From assembly GCA_007844125.1 (NCBI GenBank), contig CM017558.1:44854460-44918459 (forward strand): a stretch of 64,000 nucleotides of DNA. Direction: 5' to 3'. A program made the position numbers and the translations under genes. This DNA comes from Sinonovacula constricta (lineage: Eukaryota > Mollusca > Bivalvia > Cardiida > Solecurtidae). Shown here piece after piece: positions 36,066 through 46,949 of this stretch. The notes beneath the pieces were generated by a model. That model saw only the letters and a program-made list of their open reading frames with translations, searched no databases and was not told the DNA's origin. Every line of letters begins with the position of its first letter. Position 1 is the first letter of the stretch.

Positions 36066-36719
36066 GCTTTCAGGAAAAGATAGATTTTGAGGGATCATGC
36101 CATCAATACGTCTCTTCCGCCATCGTTTGATGACAGCTTAGATGTCTTCAAGATGTAGTAAGGTAAGAAAAAATATTTAGTTATTTGGATATTGTTGTTA
36201 TTATAGGGACTCTCGTCCCCAGCCCCCACTGGTCTCATTCAAACAACGCTCCGCTTTTTTCCATAAACAAACCCCGTAAGAACCAATAACCACCTGCAGA
36301 GCATGTACAATTTATAAAAACAAGATTCTCATACGAACTACTATAATCGGCGACTGCTGAAATGCGTATACAAGGCTAAGCAAGGAATGGGTATTTTCAG
36401 CAAACTGTGAAATGGTGGAAATGCACCCGTTATTATACAGTCTCAGAAAAAATGTGTGCGTCTAAAAAGCCATTATCAACTCGCATATTGCTGCAAAAGT
36501 AATGGCCTATAATTTCTGTTTTTATTGCTGTATTTTCCATTTTATTTTATTTTGATTGAGCGTGATTTTTTGTTGTTTTTGTTTGTTGTTGTTGTGGTTG
36601 TTTTGTTGTGGTTGGTTTTTGTAGTAAAAAGCGCCAAACAAAATAAGGAAACTGGCCTTTCTGGTCGTTCTTCACTTTCTCTATAAAATTTCCGTATATT
36701 TCACTATCTTTTAAATGTC
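36066..36719. other. no gene recognised
   Basis: AT-rich DNA with a GTTGTTGTT/GTGGTTG stretch near 36570-36620. A GTAAGA near 36162 is a donor-like string without a supporting exon. Confidence 0.4.
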
Positions 36720-38835
36720 ACTATAAATTTTAATGTCCCAGCGAATATATGGCTTAAAAATATAGAAGCTGATAGCGTAAGAACACTGTTGACCTATATC
36801 TGAAAGGAAATATCAGATACAATTTCCGAACATAATCGCATCCATAGGAGAAACAAATTAACGTGGCACGAGAAAAATCCTGTTTGGCAATCTTATTAGC
36901 TTCTTTAAAGTACTTCTTTGAACCTGTATCAATGCCGCATCAATAGAGAGCAATTTACAGACTCAGTTTTTGTTACAGTGTACAATGCTGAAGTATAACT
37001 TTAGCTTAACAAGCAATTGCAACCGTGATTTGGTATTTTCATCTTGCTAACAGAGTTTTAAATTATATTTGAATTGTTCGTCTTTAAACGGAATTAGTAC
37101 AACAAAAGTAGCTTGACTGTAGACAGATATATAGTTGCTTTAGTTTTGTCGAAAATAACCCACACTAGAAACTGTCTTCACTGGGGGGTTACCTATAAGT
37201 AAAGAATTCAGTGTTTTCATGCACATTGATCATGCATGTTGCTGAATGTATCTTTATATGTACAAATCAAGCTTTTTTCCGCCGCCTGCGTTAATCAGAC
37301 TTTATTCTGCAGTTGGCGTTCAAATCAGGCTCTAATCTGCAACCAGCGTTCAAATCAAGCTTTTTTCTATCGTTGGTGTTAAAACCAAGCTCTATTCTGC
37401 CGTTGGCATTCAAATCAGTCTTTATACTGTCGTAAGCATTCAAATCAGTCTTTATACTGTCGTTAGCATTCAAACCAGACTTTATTTTGCCGTTGGCGTT
37501 TAAATCAGGCTTTATTCCACCACCTGCTTTCAAATCAGGCTTTATTCTGACGCCAGCGTTCAAAACAGGCTTTATTATGCCGATTGTGCCTCTTTTGATT
37601 ATTCTACTCTGTCGAGGTTAAGTGCTATTTGTATAAATTTTGAAAATTCTTCATTTGCTGATAATAATTATTGCCTTTGATCTGTTCAGGCACAATTACA
37701 TGAAACTGAGGTACTTTAAAGGAAGTATTACGGCTAGTGCCCCACGGTGTGAATAGAAAATGACGGGAACCAAATTTGCTGTATCTGTTGTATATACTTT
37801 GGTAACAAGGCGAAACCTGGAATGATGAAACAGAACACGACGATATACGAGATGTATTGTTAATCAAAATTCGATGCCGTTATGAGACAAATGTATACTA
37901 TGTACGTGTTACAACATTGTGTTGTGGGCGACAATCAGTTTGACAACAGGTAATGTACTAACCAGCTTTTGATATCAGATGTATAATTATAACACTCTTA
38001 TCAACCTGAGATATTGGAGATAGTTATTTGGTTGGGTTCTTTGAAAGTACATTAAAGTTTACTTGAGATGTGTTATTGGCTTAGTTATTTGAAAGTAACA
38101 TAAAGCTTACCTTTTTTACAAAATTCGATGTTTCACAATGTTTTAAGTGCCAGAAGCATTAGGAGTAAGCACAGTTAATCTCAATTGTAACTGTGGTTAC
38201 GACGCTGAAACTTACGGTTTTCAATTATAAATATGTGTGACATTATACAGCATAATGTTAAAACAAGTATTTTACATGGTGGTATCACGGTTTTAAAATA
38301 CATTTTAGCAAAATAGGTAAATCCAGTTTGAGGACGCGTGCAAAACGCAATGTCTTTTATCAGATTGTTTTCAAATGCAATAGATCACGCAGGTCCAATT
38401 TTAAAATTTAGCATTTAAATAATCTTGGACCATTTCCTCCTACCATGTATTACTTCAGACTCTGGTTGTACAACTAACTATTATAAATGAAGCTAGTTTC
38501 TAGTTTTAATTTAAAAAAAAAACGTAATAGAGATAAAGCAGACATTACTTAATACTTAATAATCTACAACTTTAAAGTGTACTTACTCATTCTTTAACTG
38601 CACATAGCCAAGGCTTATAAAACAATAACTCGAGTAAATACAGATCGTGACCTTTAAGTTTAAATGTCAAACCTTGAAAAAAAGAATGATTAATGCATTT
38701 ATATGACATGGTATATGAACATGATATGATATAGGAAAGTAGTTTATTTATCATCTTAACACTTTCTGAGAGCTCGTTATTATTTTTAAAGGTTTTGGGT
38801 TCTTGGATAAGTATTTGCATAATTGCTTCCCTCAA
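36720..38835 (+). repeat. paralogous block A
   Basis: By eye this block aligns in order with 48500-50600 (block B) at a nearly constant offset of about 11.8 kb. Anchors are TTAGCTTCTTTAAAG, TTTGGTATTTTC, TGTTTTCATGCACAT, AAGGCGAAACC followed by GATGAAACAGAACACGAC, and CAATGTCTTTTATCAGATTG. The 30-bp minisatellite at 37263-37590 is absent from B and locally shifts the offset. Parts also match blocks C and D. No intact coding frame is shared, so it is either a decayed gene family or a long repeat. Confidence 0.6.
37263..37590. repeat. 30-bp minisatellite, about 11 copies
   Basis: CAAATCAGGCTTTATTCTGC-type units start at 37321, 37351, 37381, 37411, 37441, 37471, 37501, 37531 and 37561, with two more to the left. 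On the minus strand the units form an open frame of ten-residue repeats (DLNANGRIKx), due to period 30. Confidence 0.95.
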
Positions 38836-39223
38836 ATATTAATATGCGTTTATGATTGTCTTCCTCAAGTGTGATTGTGATCAACCTCTAAATCTAGTGT
38901 TGACTCATATCGTCCATCTATCAGCACACACGTAAGTCCCTAGAAGCAAATCGTGCATCAAGAACTTGTACCGTACCTTTGAACCGATTGGTAGTTTCGC
39001 CTTTTGTTGTTAATTGACAGTTCTAGGATCAACGACCCATTATCATATAAGTTCCTAACGGTTTTCTCGTGCCTTTCAAGTGCAAAAGCATCATCCCGTC
39101 ATCCTGCTGGTTCGTGCTGACTCGTGTTGATTGATTGCAAGTTGTGTCTGTAGATCATACAACGAGACTGCATTGTTTTATTGTTTTGTGTTGTAAATTT
39201 AAAGTATCTACACATCATATCAA
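38836..39223 (+). other. possible 5' leader of the ORF1-type element
   Basis: No coding frame. Its GC content is a little higher than the surroundings. It could be the 5' untranslated region of the retroelement whose ORF1 starts at 39224. Confidence 0.3.
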
Positions 39224-40058
39224 ATGGCAGCATCAACACCAACACAGAAACGTGTACTTTCATCCAAGCGCACGCCTAGCCCTTCAACTAAGAACCCTCC
39301 CAAGCAAGCTAAGGGTTCTGCTGATTGTAGTGATTCTGATACTTTAATACACTCCATCATGCAGGTAATACGAGAGGAGCTCAAATCTACGATCAGTGAG
39401 CACATTAATACTTCAGTCAAAAAAAATGGCTCAGTCAGCAGCTGATATAATATCAGCCTCCATTCACGAGCGTATGTCTGCCATCGAATTTGAAAACAAG
39501 CAGTAAAAGGATCAAGTCATCTTGCTTACATCTAAAATATCTCAACTCGAGTCAGCTAATTGCACCCTCAGTAGGCAAGCTGATGATGCAGAACAATATT
39601 CTCGGCGCTCCTGCTTGAGGATTTCTGGGTTTCCAGAGTCACCTGGGGAATCTACGGATAGTATTGTCCTCAAGATAGCCCAGGATTGTAATGTGGATCT
39701 TTCTCTGAACGATATAGATCGCTCACACAGAGTGCGCTCCAGAAAAGCTACTGACGCACATGCCCCTACACGTTCAGCGGACATAATTGTCAAATTTGTG
39801 TCGTACAGATTTAGAGCAGCCTTCCTCCAATGCAAAGCCAAACTGAAAAACAACTCGAAATACAGAGGAGTATACATAAACGAGGACCTCACACGGTCGC
39901 GAACTGAGGTTCTCCGCGCTGCCAGGGATCTTGTCCGCAGAAAGTTGATTTACAGTGCATGGACATACGATGGTCGTATATTTATTAAAGTGTCCATCGA
40001 TGCCAAACGTCGCCTAGTCTCCTCACTTGAAGATCTGAATCTCGACACTATGAAGTAA
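39224..40058 (+). pseudogene. LINE ORF1-type nucleic-acid-binding protein, disrupted
   Basis: The ATG at 39224 opens a Ser/Thr/Lys/Pro-rich start (MAASTPTQKRVLSSKRTPSP) that runs to 39445. A one-base shift in an A-run near 39418-39426 moves the frame to MAQSAADIISASIHERMSAI, which continues through one stop (TAA 39504) into 39522-40058. The second part has a short heptad-like helix (ILLTSKISQLESANCTLSRQ), then EQYSRRSCLRISGFPE, DIDRSHRV, ADIIVKF, YINEDLTRSR and SAWTYDGRIFIK. This order matches ORF1-type proteins of invertebrate LINEs, where a coiled coil precedes a compact RNA-binding domain. Full length would be about 275 residues. No endonuclease or reverse transcriptase follows, so the companion ORF2 is missing. 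Confidence 0.8.
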
Positions 40059-40329
40059 TGTGTCCTAGAATGCGATTACCTTGTTTACATACAAAACGTG
40101 TTGCATATCATTCTTAAAACACTCTTATAAACACAATACGTAGACGACCTAGATCCGGCCAGTCATTAACATATCCGACTTTTAGACACCTACTATCCTC
40201 CCTGCGTGACACCAACTCCACGTGCTGATCGTGTATTGACCAATGTATGTAATTGAACTTGTATGCACCACACAGTGTCGACGACCAGTTCTGCACAAAT
40301 CCATCGGTTCACCTGTATATTTTGCAAGC
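40059..40329. other. no gene recognised; downstream of ORF1
   Basis: Moderately GC-balanced DNA without a coding frame. It may be the untranslated part of the retroelement. Confidence 0.35.
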
Positions 40330-40514
40330 CAATGTTGTTACAAAATACGCGGATCGCCTCAGCCTTGTCCGATGTGTAGCTTAAACATGGCTCGGTGGCC
40401 TCAGGCCTATCTGTCTCAAATGGTGTTTAATAATCCGATGCACACGTTGACAAAAAAAAACGTACTATACACGTCCTAGTTATTTCCTACGGTGCTGCTG
40501 TACATTTTGCACGC

Positions 40515-40528
40515 CAGTATTAATGCAA
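40515..40528. repeat. target-site duplication (CAGTATTAATGCAA)
   Basis: The 14 bases recur at 40859-40872 and bracket the stem-loop element. Confidence 0.75.
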
Positions 40529-40858
40529 GAATATATGACAAAGTCCTATGAGTATTGCAACATATACCAAACTCCGAAAAGGGACAGAACAAAGGTATTT
40601 CACATGCAAGCCAAGCGAAAAGTAAGAACATTTTGTGATGAGTCATTTAAGGAAAAGAGCAAACCCGACAGTTACCGCCTTGGAACGATCAGTCGGCAAT
40701 ATGGACCGACTGGGGTGCTTAAACCGGTTTTACAGACTCTAACTTCGCACTTCCTGACGAGTTTCTCAAATGAAAGCAACGAAAAGAAAAACGATCTACT
40801 AGTATTTGAAAACAAAAATGTCCATGCGCTTATATTTTCTATACGTTATGACGAAATG
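40529..40858 (+). mobile_element. stem-loop repeat family, best delimited copy (330 bp)
   Basis: It is flanked by 14-bp direct repeats, so its limits are defined. Its core reads GTTACCGCCTTGGAACGATC, then CAGTCGG-9 bases-CCGACTG (a 7-bp stem), GGGGTGCTTAAACC, GGTTTTACAG and CGCACTTCCTGA. The 115-codon frame across it (40523-40867) is a chance frame in a repeat. No tRNA-like boxes or poly-A tail are visible, so the mobilising machinery is unknown. Confidence 0.85.
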
Positions 40859-41225
40859 CAGTATTAATGCAAAGCTTGTATTAATGCCAAGTTTGTTCCA
40901 GCCTTGGCTGCTGTAGTTTGAACATGACTAGGTGACTGATGGCTATCTGTCTAGTTATTGTTTTATTATTCTTTTCATACGTTGTCAACAACACTTAATA
41001 TACATGTTCTACTTTTTTCTCACGGTGCACCTAGACATTGTGCACGCCAGTGTTCATATAAAACTCGGTTTGCTTCAGCCCTTCCGCTGTATAGTTTGAA
41101 CATGACTAGGTGGTTGAAAGCCTGCCTGTTAAGCTGTTATTTTTTATTATTCTTTGCACACGTCAACAACACTTTGTATTATACACGTTCAACTTACTTT
41201 GCACGGCATTTAGCTTACCCATTTC

Positions 41226-43411
41226 TGTAATCTTACCCCTTTCTCAGTCATCGTTTAAAGGAAAGACTTGAACCTTAACAGTACTTTATACATAAGAATG
41301 GCAATAGAAAAGTTTCCTACTCCTGCCTCTATTTTGCCAAAATAACAGCCCTTTATCAATTAGAAATTTCATTAATTATTGCTGTGCCAAAATTCACTTT
41401 CCCAGCATCCGTTCAATTCAGAGCTGCGAAATTTAACACATCCGTCCGAGATCACAGTTAGCATAACCCCATCCGTCCAAGATCACAGTTAGCATAACCC
41501 CAGACACCAGTTCGTCAAAGTTATTTTACGCTGGTTAGTGGCATGACAATGTATCTTTTTATTGTCCCATACGTTTATCATGTTCCCAATAACCAGAAGT
41601 ATTTAGGGTTAGTCTACTGCTGCTTCAAACATAAAACATTCTATCACTCTTGCCTAACAACTTTGTTGTTTTTTCCTCAGTGTTCCAACCTTCCAATACC
41701 ACTTTTGGGACCCATTAGCGCATAATATGGTCTCGAGTTGGGGTTGTGGCTCTTCGATCAACACTTTTTAACATGTCTTGCATGGTTTTTACTTATTTTC
41801 TGCTACATAATTGTCATTTGAAGTGAAATCTGAACTAGTTGTATGTTTTAAGAAACATTTAACTAAAGCATCTCCATAAATGTTAAATATTTAAAAAATA
41901 CTATCTCGACGTATACAACCAACCGTTCTGAAAGAGGCCAAGCCTGCACTGCAAATGGGTATGTGTAACGAAATAAGGTCAGGTTATAAAAAATGAAAAG
42001 GGGATTTATGCAAGCGACCCCCATTTGTGGGGTCATCAAATGATTGTATCAAATACCCTGTTCATTACAATTATTATTAACATTCGCCTCTGATTTTAAA
42101 ATTATACATTTTCGTGTGATTTTAGTTAAATCACTATTAAATATATTGATCAATTTATGGTGATTTATATTTGCGATCGGCTTATACATAAATGAAATCA
42201 GTAGTCACTTATAACATATGTGCTTATATAAGGACAATACATATTTAACAAACAAAAGGAATGGTTACTTTCTTGCTGGAGTCAAAAGGACGGACAGATA
42301 TCATAAAGTGACATCTTAAAAAGCTTTATTTGCGATTAATATCAATACCGCTGTTATTGTTTCTGCCTTTTTTTTTAATATTAGACATTTTATGGCTTTC
42401 ATTTCTCATGTCTGAAAACGGTTAGGATGCCAATCGTCTTTTTACGACAGTCACTTTGCAAGACTTGTCCTTTGGATAGTAATAAAACAATGTTTAAGCA
42501 TTTCTTTAGCAAAACTTTGGAAAAAAAACAGGATGTCATAGACTAAAGTGTGGTTTGTTTTGTGAATTAGACAATGACTTTGAAAAAGCTTTCACCAATA
42601 TGACCTATCTGTTGTTTATTTTATTCCTAACTTTATGCATAGACTTCAAATATATTAAGATATAGATATATTACTCACTAACGGGTATGTAACATATGGT
42701 AAATACCAAAAAGCTTTACACAATTTGGATGTAATGGAATTCAAATGTCTATTTTTAAATGTTCAAAGAACATTTATAATATTTTCGCTTTTAAGAAATT
42801 CTCTGGAAACGACATTTAGATGACGTTAAATAATAGGGCTTGTCTCACTTATTTTATGTATCTGCAATTTTAGACTTTGAAAGTTTCGACTTCTGACCGG
42901 CTCTAGAGGTAAAGAAGTGCCAAAACCCGGTTCTTAAATGAAAATCTAATGCGAGTGCTCTACTCGGACAACGGTGCAATCCAACAAATTAGATTCGATT
43001 GCAGTAAAATTTTCCTAATTTGAATAATGCATGAAGTTATTGATTAATTATTAATGCGACAGATCTGGATACAAACACAAAGGCAACCTCCATGGGTTAT
43101 CAAAATTGACCGTTCCACGCTGTTTCTAACTCCTCCCTCTATTGTTATTTTGACAGTTTTAGATCACACCTACCTTGAATGCTCACAAAGAGTATCACAA
43201 ACAAAACACACATGTTATTTTGTATAAAGTAGACCAACCACTCACAACGGGGTTTACACTTACACTAATTGGATAAGCAGATATATGTAAACAGCCTTCA
43301 CAGACCCTTTTGGAACGGTCCATCCGATCTCGTTAATCAGTAATTTTACGGTTTTAAAATCTGAGATTATGTTTATTTAAATGGACTTTTAGTATGTACG
43401 ATCGTGCTAAT
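41226..43411. other. no gene recognised; one short duplication
   Basis: Near 41435-41505 a 31-32-bp segment (CATCCGTCC.AGATCACAGT...ATAACCCC) is directly duplicated with one difference. Near 42890-42985 a minus-strand GTAGAGCACTCGCAT with a downstream AACCGGGTTTT could be a worn tRNA-like SINE head, but is too degraded to call. Confidence 0.4.
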
Positions 43412-43986
43412 CGTGACCGGCAACACCTACAACTAACAGTGACCGGCAACACCTACAACTAACAGTGACCGGCAACACCTACAACTAACAGTGACCGGCA
43501 ACACCTACAAATAACAGTGACCGGCAACACCTACAACTAACAGTGACCGGCAACACCTACAACTAACAGTGACCGGCAACACCTACAACTAACAGTGACT
43601 GGCAACACCTACAACTAACAGTGACTGGCAACACCTACAACTAACAGTGACCGGCAACACCTACAACTAACAGTGACCGGCAACACCTACAACTAACAGT
43701 GACCGGCAACACCTACAACTAACAGTGACCGGCAACACCTACAACTAACAGTGACTGGCAACACCTACAACTAACAGTGACTGGCAACACCTACAACTAA
43801 CAGTGACCGGCAACACCTACAACTAACAGTGACCGGCAACACCTACAACTAACAGTGACCGGCAACACCTACAAATAACAGTGACTGGCAACACCTACAA
43901 CTAACAGTGACTGGCAACACCTACAACTAACAGTGACCGGCAACACCTACAAATAACAGTGACCGGCAACACCTACAACTAACAGA
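43412..43986. repeat. 26-bp minisatellite, about 22 copies
   Basis: The unit is AGTGACCGGCAACACCTACA followed by ACTAAC. Only two common variants occur (GACTGG for GACCGG, AAATAAC for AACTAAC), so the array is young or well homogenised. Confidence 0.97.
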
Positions 43987-44089
43987 GAATAACAGTTTAT
44001 CCAACATAATCAGTGGCACCTGTTGGTTTGAATACGATTTTTTTTAAATAATAATGTAATTTCATTTTAATAAATGATGTTTGTAGTTC

Positions 44090-44400
44090 CTTTGTGAGTG
44101 TCATTTAAATAGTATTTACTTAGCAGACAAACAACGTCAACACTTATAAAGTTAATATTACAGTTTTAGGCGTATGACCAATTCTCGGGATATACAAACG
44201 TTAACACGTCAATATGAAGATCCTGCACGAATGGAAACTCTACTGGGAACAATGTACGATCCATTAAGTTATTGTCGACTGCAATAAAATGAATTATTTA
44301 TAAAGTATTAATTCGACATAATATAATGCCGAGATTTAATGCAGAAATGCATGCTCTCCTGTTTTAATGAACTAGTGTCTAACATTTTTCTTACACAGAC
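44090..44400 (+). repeat. paralogous segment E (matches 51240-51500)
   Basis: Shared anchors in order: CGATCCATTAA, TGTCGACtGcaaTAAA, TATTAATTCGACA followed by TAtTATG, and ATGCATGCTCTCC versus aggCATcCcCg. Similar spacing suggests a common origin with the DNA just left of block D. Confidence 0.5.
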
Positions 44401-44849
44401 ATTTTTATGCGCAGCTGACCGAGTATTCCTTTGTGTAAGAAAATGTTACAGCCTTTAAGGGGAACCACAAAATGGACATAATTGTCATTTAGCTCGATAT
44501 CAATTAATATTTTAAGCAATAGGAGTTGAATTAAAGTCCTCAAAACATTAGATGCCTTAAATTCTTGCTTAACATGCCCTCATTTTAATATGTTAAATGA
44601 TATTTTTCTATGCCTCCCGTGAAATTTGGGCTTTGACTATTTAATGTTATCATGATGTCTCCTCATTCAGGCCACCTCGACTGAAGAAACTAATGGTTTC
44701 TCGTGATATGTTTCGTTAGGAAGAGTTAGCTTGCTGCGACACGCTTTTTATCACGCTCTGCCGTCGGATTCCAATCAGCTGTTACTAGCACCCGTGTCTA
44801 CATCAAGATTGTTATTGGCGACGCGATGGAGCATGGAATGCTCACAGTA
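44401..44849. other. no gene recognised
   Basis: Spacer between segment E and the R2 repeat. Confidence 0.35.
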
Positions 44850-45310
44850 AATGAATTTGTTCTTTACTCTTTATTAAATGTCAAAACTTTGGAAGCAATT
44901 TAACAGCGAACCGTTTCTTTGGACATCACAAAACTTTATATGCTGAGAAAGAGCAATAAAAAGAGCTTTGCGAATAAAAGTTATGTGTTGCAAAGACGTT
45001 CATCCGCTACTGAAAACATACACCATAATATTTGTACAGTCTACCCGCATAATTTCAGTGAAATTATCAGTTCCGGTCTAAATGGATTAGTCCATTATTG
45101 AGCATAGGAATGCAGTTATTTTGAATTTTAATAACTCTACAATATTTCAGCCTTGATTTGCTCCAAATTGCATGAGATTATCTTCATTACAGCACATACT
45201 GTGGAAACAAAATAATCTATCTTAAAATATAAAAAAAATATGTCAGGGATACTATGTCCACTGCAAAGTGTGCTTACCACCCCCTTACACTAACCCTGAT
45301 AAAATACGGG
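44850..45310 (+). repeat. dispersed repeat R2, copy 2 (longest)
   Basis: Matches 19430-19750 on both sides of an extra segment of about 150 bp (roughly 44910-45055). It ends with CCCCTTACACTAACCCTGAT. The 60-codon frame at 44919-45101 lies in the extra segment and has no family features. Confidence 0.8.
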
Positions 45311-45499
45311 TCCAAATTCAAATGGATTCTCGGTACGCCTTTACATGTTAATTTTTGAAAGCTCAGGTCCTCGCAAATCTAAAAAATAGCATTCCCAGTG
45401 CTGTCTACGGATATTACCAATTGTCCCGAGGACGGAATTAACCGAGGAGTTCCAACTGCGTTCATTACATTTTGTTATATTATCGAGAAAAAAACACAC
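45311..45499. other. spacer between R2 copies
   Basis: No feature recognised. Confidence 0.35.
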
Positions 45500-45740
45500 A
45501 CATCCGGACAGCGCTTTATATTTTTTTTTAAAAAATTAGCACAGCCTATGAGTAGATTTTAATTATTGGAATGAGATTATCTTAATTGTAGCAAATCCGG
45601 TCAGAAAACAAAACAAATCTACCTGAAAATATCAACAACAACAACAGGAAACTGTCAGGGATACTACTTCCGGCGTACATTTACACTTACTGCCCCTTCT
45701 AATCCTGATAAATTATGGGTCCTAATTCGGTAAACGGCGT
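45500..45740 (+). repeat. dispersed repeat R2, copy 3 (partial)
   Basis: Shares ATGAGATTATCTTAATT, AACAAATCTACCT, AAACTGTCAGGGATACTA, ACTGCCCCTTCTAA and CCTGATAAATTATGGGTCC with copy 2. Confidence 0.75.
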
Positions 45741-46114
45741 TCTATTTTATTTAATTTTTTTTACTGTTTGTATGTCTAACTGTTATGCAAACATGGTAAA
45801 AACGAGAGATTTTGGTTTCTTTCTTAGTCTGATATTAACAATTCTAAACCTTTAACTAAATGTACATTGAGACTCTGCACTAAATTACGAAAGTAGATAG
45901 GAATGCTCTTCGGTACATCCTTCGATGTTCGGAGTGCATGCAAATTGAGATTTCCTATTAGCAACGAAACAGTCCATAGCTAGAAAAAAATGTTCTGAAC
46001 GGTCTGTTGAGTATGCATGGTAAAATCTGACTTCAGATACAATGTTAATGCAACATTAAAATATACATTAACGAATTCTGTAAGGTCCATACAAAGTGCT
46101 GCCAGCGGGCATGA
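45741..46114. other. no gene recognised
   Basis: Unique-looking AT-rich DNA. Confidence 0.35.
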
Positions 46115-46500
46115 ATGCTTTTGTAACAACTCTGAAGTGTTTGTGGTCAATTGATTATGTTTTGTGACTCTGGATCGAAGGGTTTCAAATTCAATCTACA
46201 GTCCCGTCACGACAAGTTTTCAACAGGTTCTTATAAAATATTAGGATGTTTAATTCACTTGCTTAGGAGAAAGGTTAAACACACCAATAAATCATTTATA
46301 ATATTTTTGAAGTGTTCTTAGTCAAGAGGTTAAGCTTATAGACTCGGGATCAGATGGTTCCGATTTCAAACCTTAGACCCGTTATGACAAGTTAAAAAAG
46401 ATTTTATTAACGATTTGGATAATCATTAAAGAAAAAGATTTGAAAAACACAAAAAAGCATTTATAACATAGTTGAAGTCCTCTTGGTGAAGAGGGTGAGT
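46115..46500 (+). repeat. tandem tRNA-Leu/Ser-like SINE units, two and a partial third
   Basis: Units begin near 46125, 46290 and 46455, about 165-170 bp apart. Each starts with a box-A-like region (GTCAAGAGGTTAAG in unit 2, GTGAAGAGGGTGAG in unit 3) resembling type-II tRNA box A. In units 1 and 2 this is followed by ACTCGGGATCAGA, a worn box B (GTTCCGATTTCAAACC) and CCGT.A.GACAAGTT. Unit 3 is cut off soon after box A. Confidence 0.6.
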
Positions 46501-46949
46501 CTATTTATTCCTTGTCAAGACTTTTATTCTATTTATTTCTATTTATTAAGTCCTTTCACCCAGACTTACTTATTAGTAATATCCATAAAAAGATAAATTA
46601 GTTTCTCTCAGTTTGTCTTCATCCATTTTATTTTAAATGTGAGAAGTAGGTTTAGTTTATTAAATATTAAAATTTGTTCTTTGTATGCATAGTACTATGT
46701 TCCAGAAAAATACTATCTGAACAATATTTATTTGTGTAAAGTGAGGCCGCTGCTCATGAGCAATTTCTGCTTGTACACCTTAATTTCATTGTTAATTGTA
46801 ATAATATTGGCAACTTTTCTGCATATGTAACCTCTTGGAAGACCTATTAAATGGCTTTGGGTTTTGCTTTTATTTTTGTTTTAAACCATTCCATAGTCTC
46901 AGGAATAAGCCAATACATACCTTTTCTTTTTCTTCTTATTTTATAGTAT
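46501..46949. other. no gene recognised
   Basis: AT-rich DNA that may include decayed LINE sequence upstream of the LINE tail. Confidence 0.35.

Larger units (their letters stand above)
40330..41225 (+). repeat. diverged tandem repeat, about 190-bp unit, three copies, split by an insertion
   Basis: Each unit runs through a CAGCC(T/C)TTcC block, AACATGgCT(a/c)GGTGG, a TCTGTCT-like block, ACACGTT or GTCAACAACACTT, TATACACGTtC and TTTGCACGcCAGT. Copies lie at about 40330-40528, 40873-41055 and 41056-41225. The gap between copies 1 and 2 is the stem-loop element at 40529-40858. Confidence 0.75.

Noticed and set aside
40523..40867. 114-codon plus-strand frame
   Set aside because: It lies inside the 330-bp stem-loop repeat, and related copies do not keep it open.
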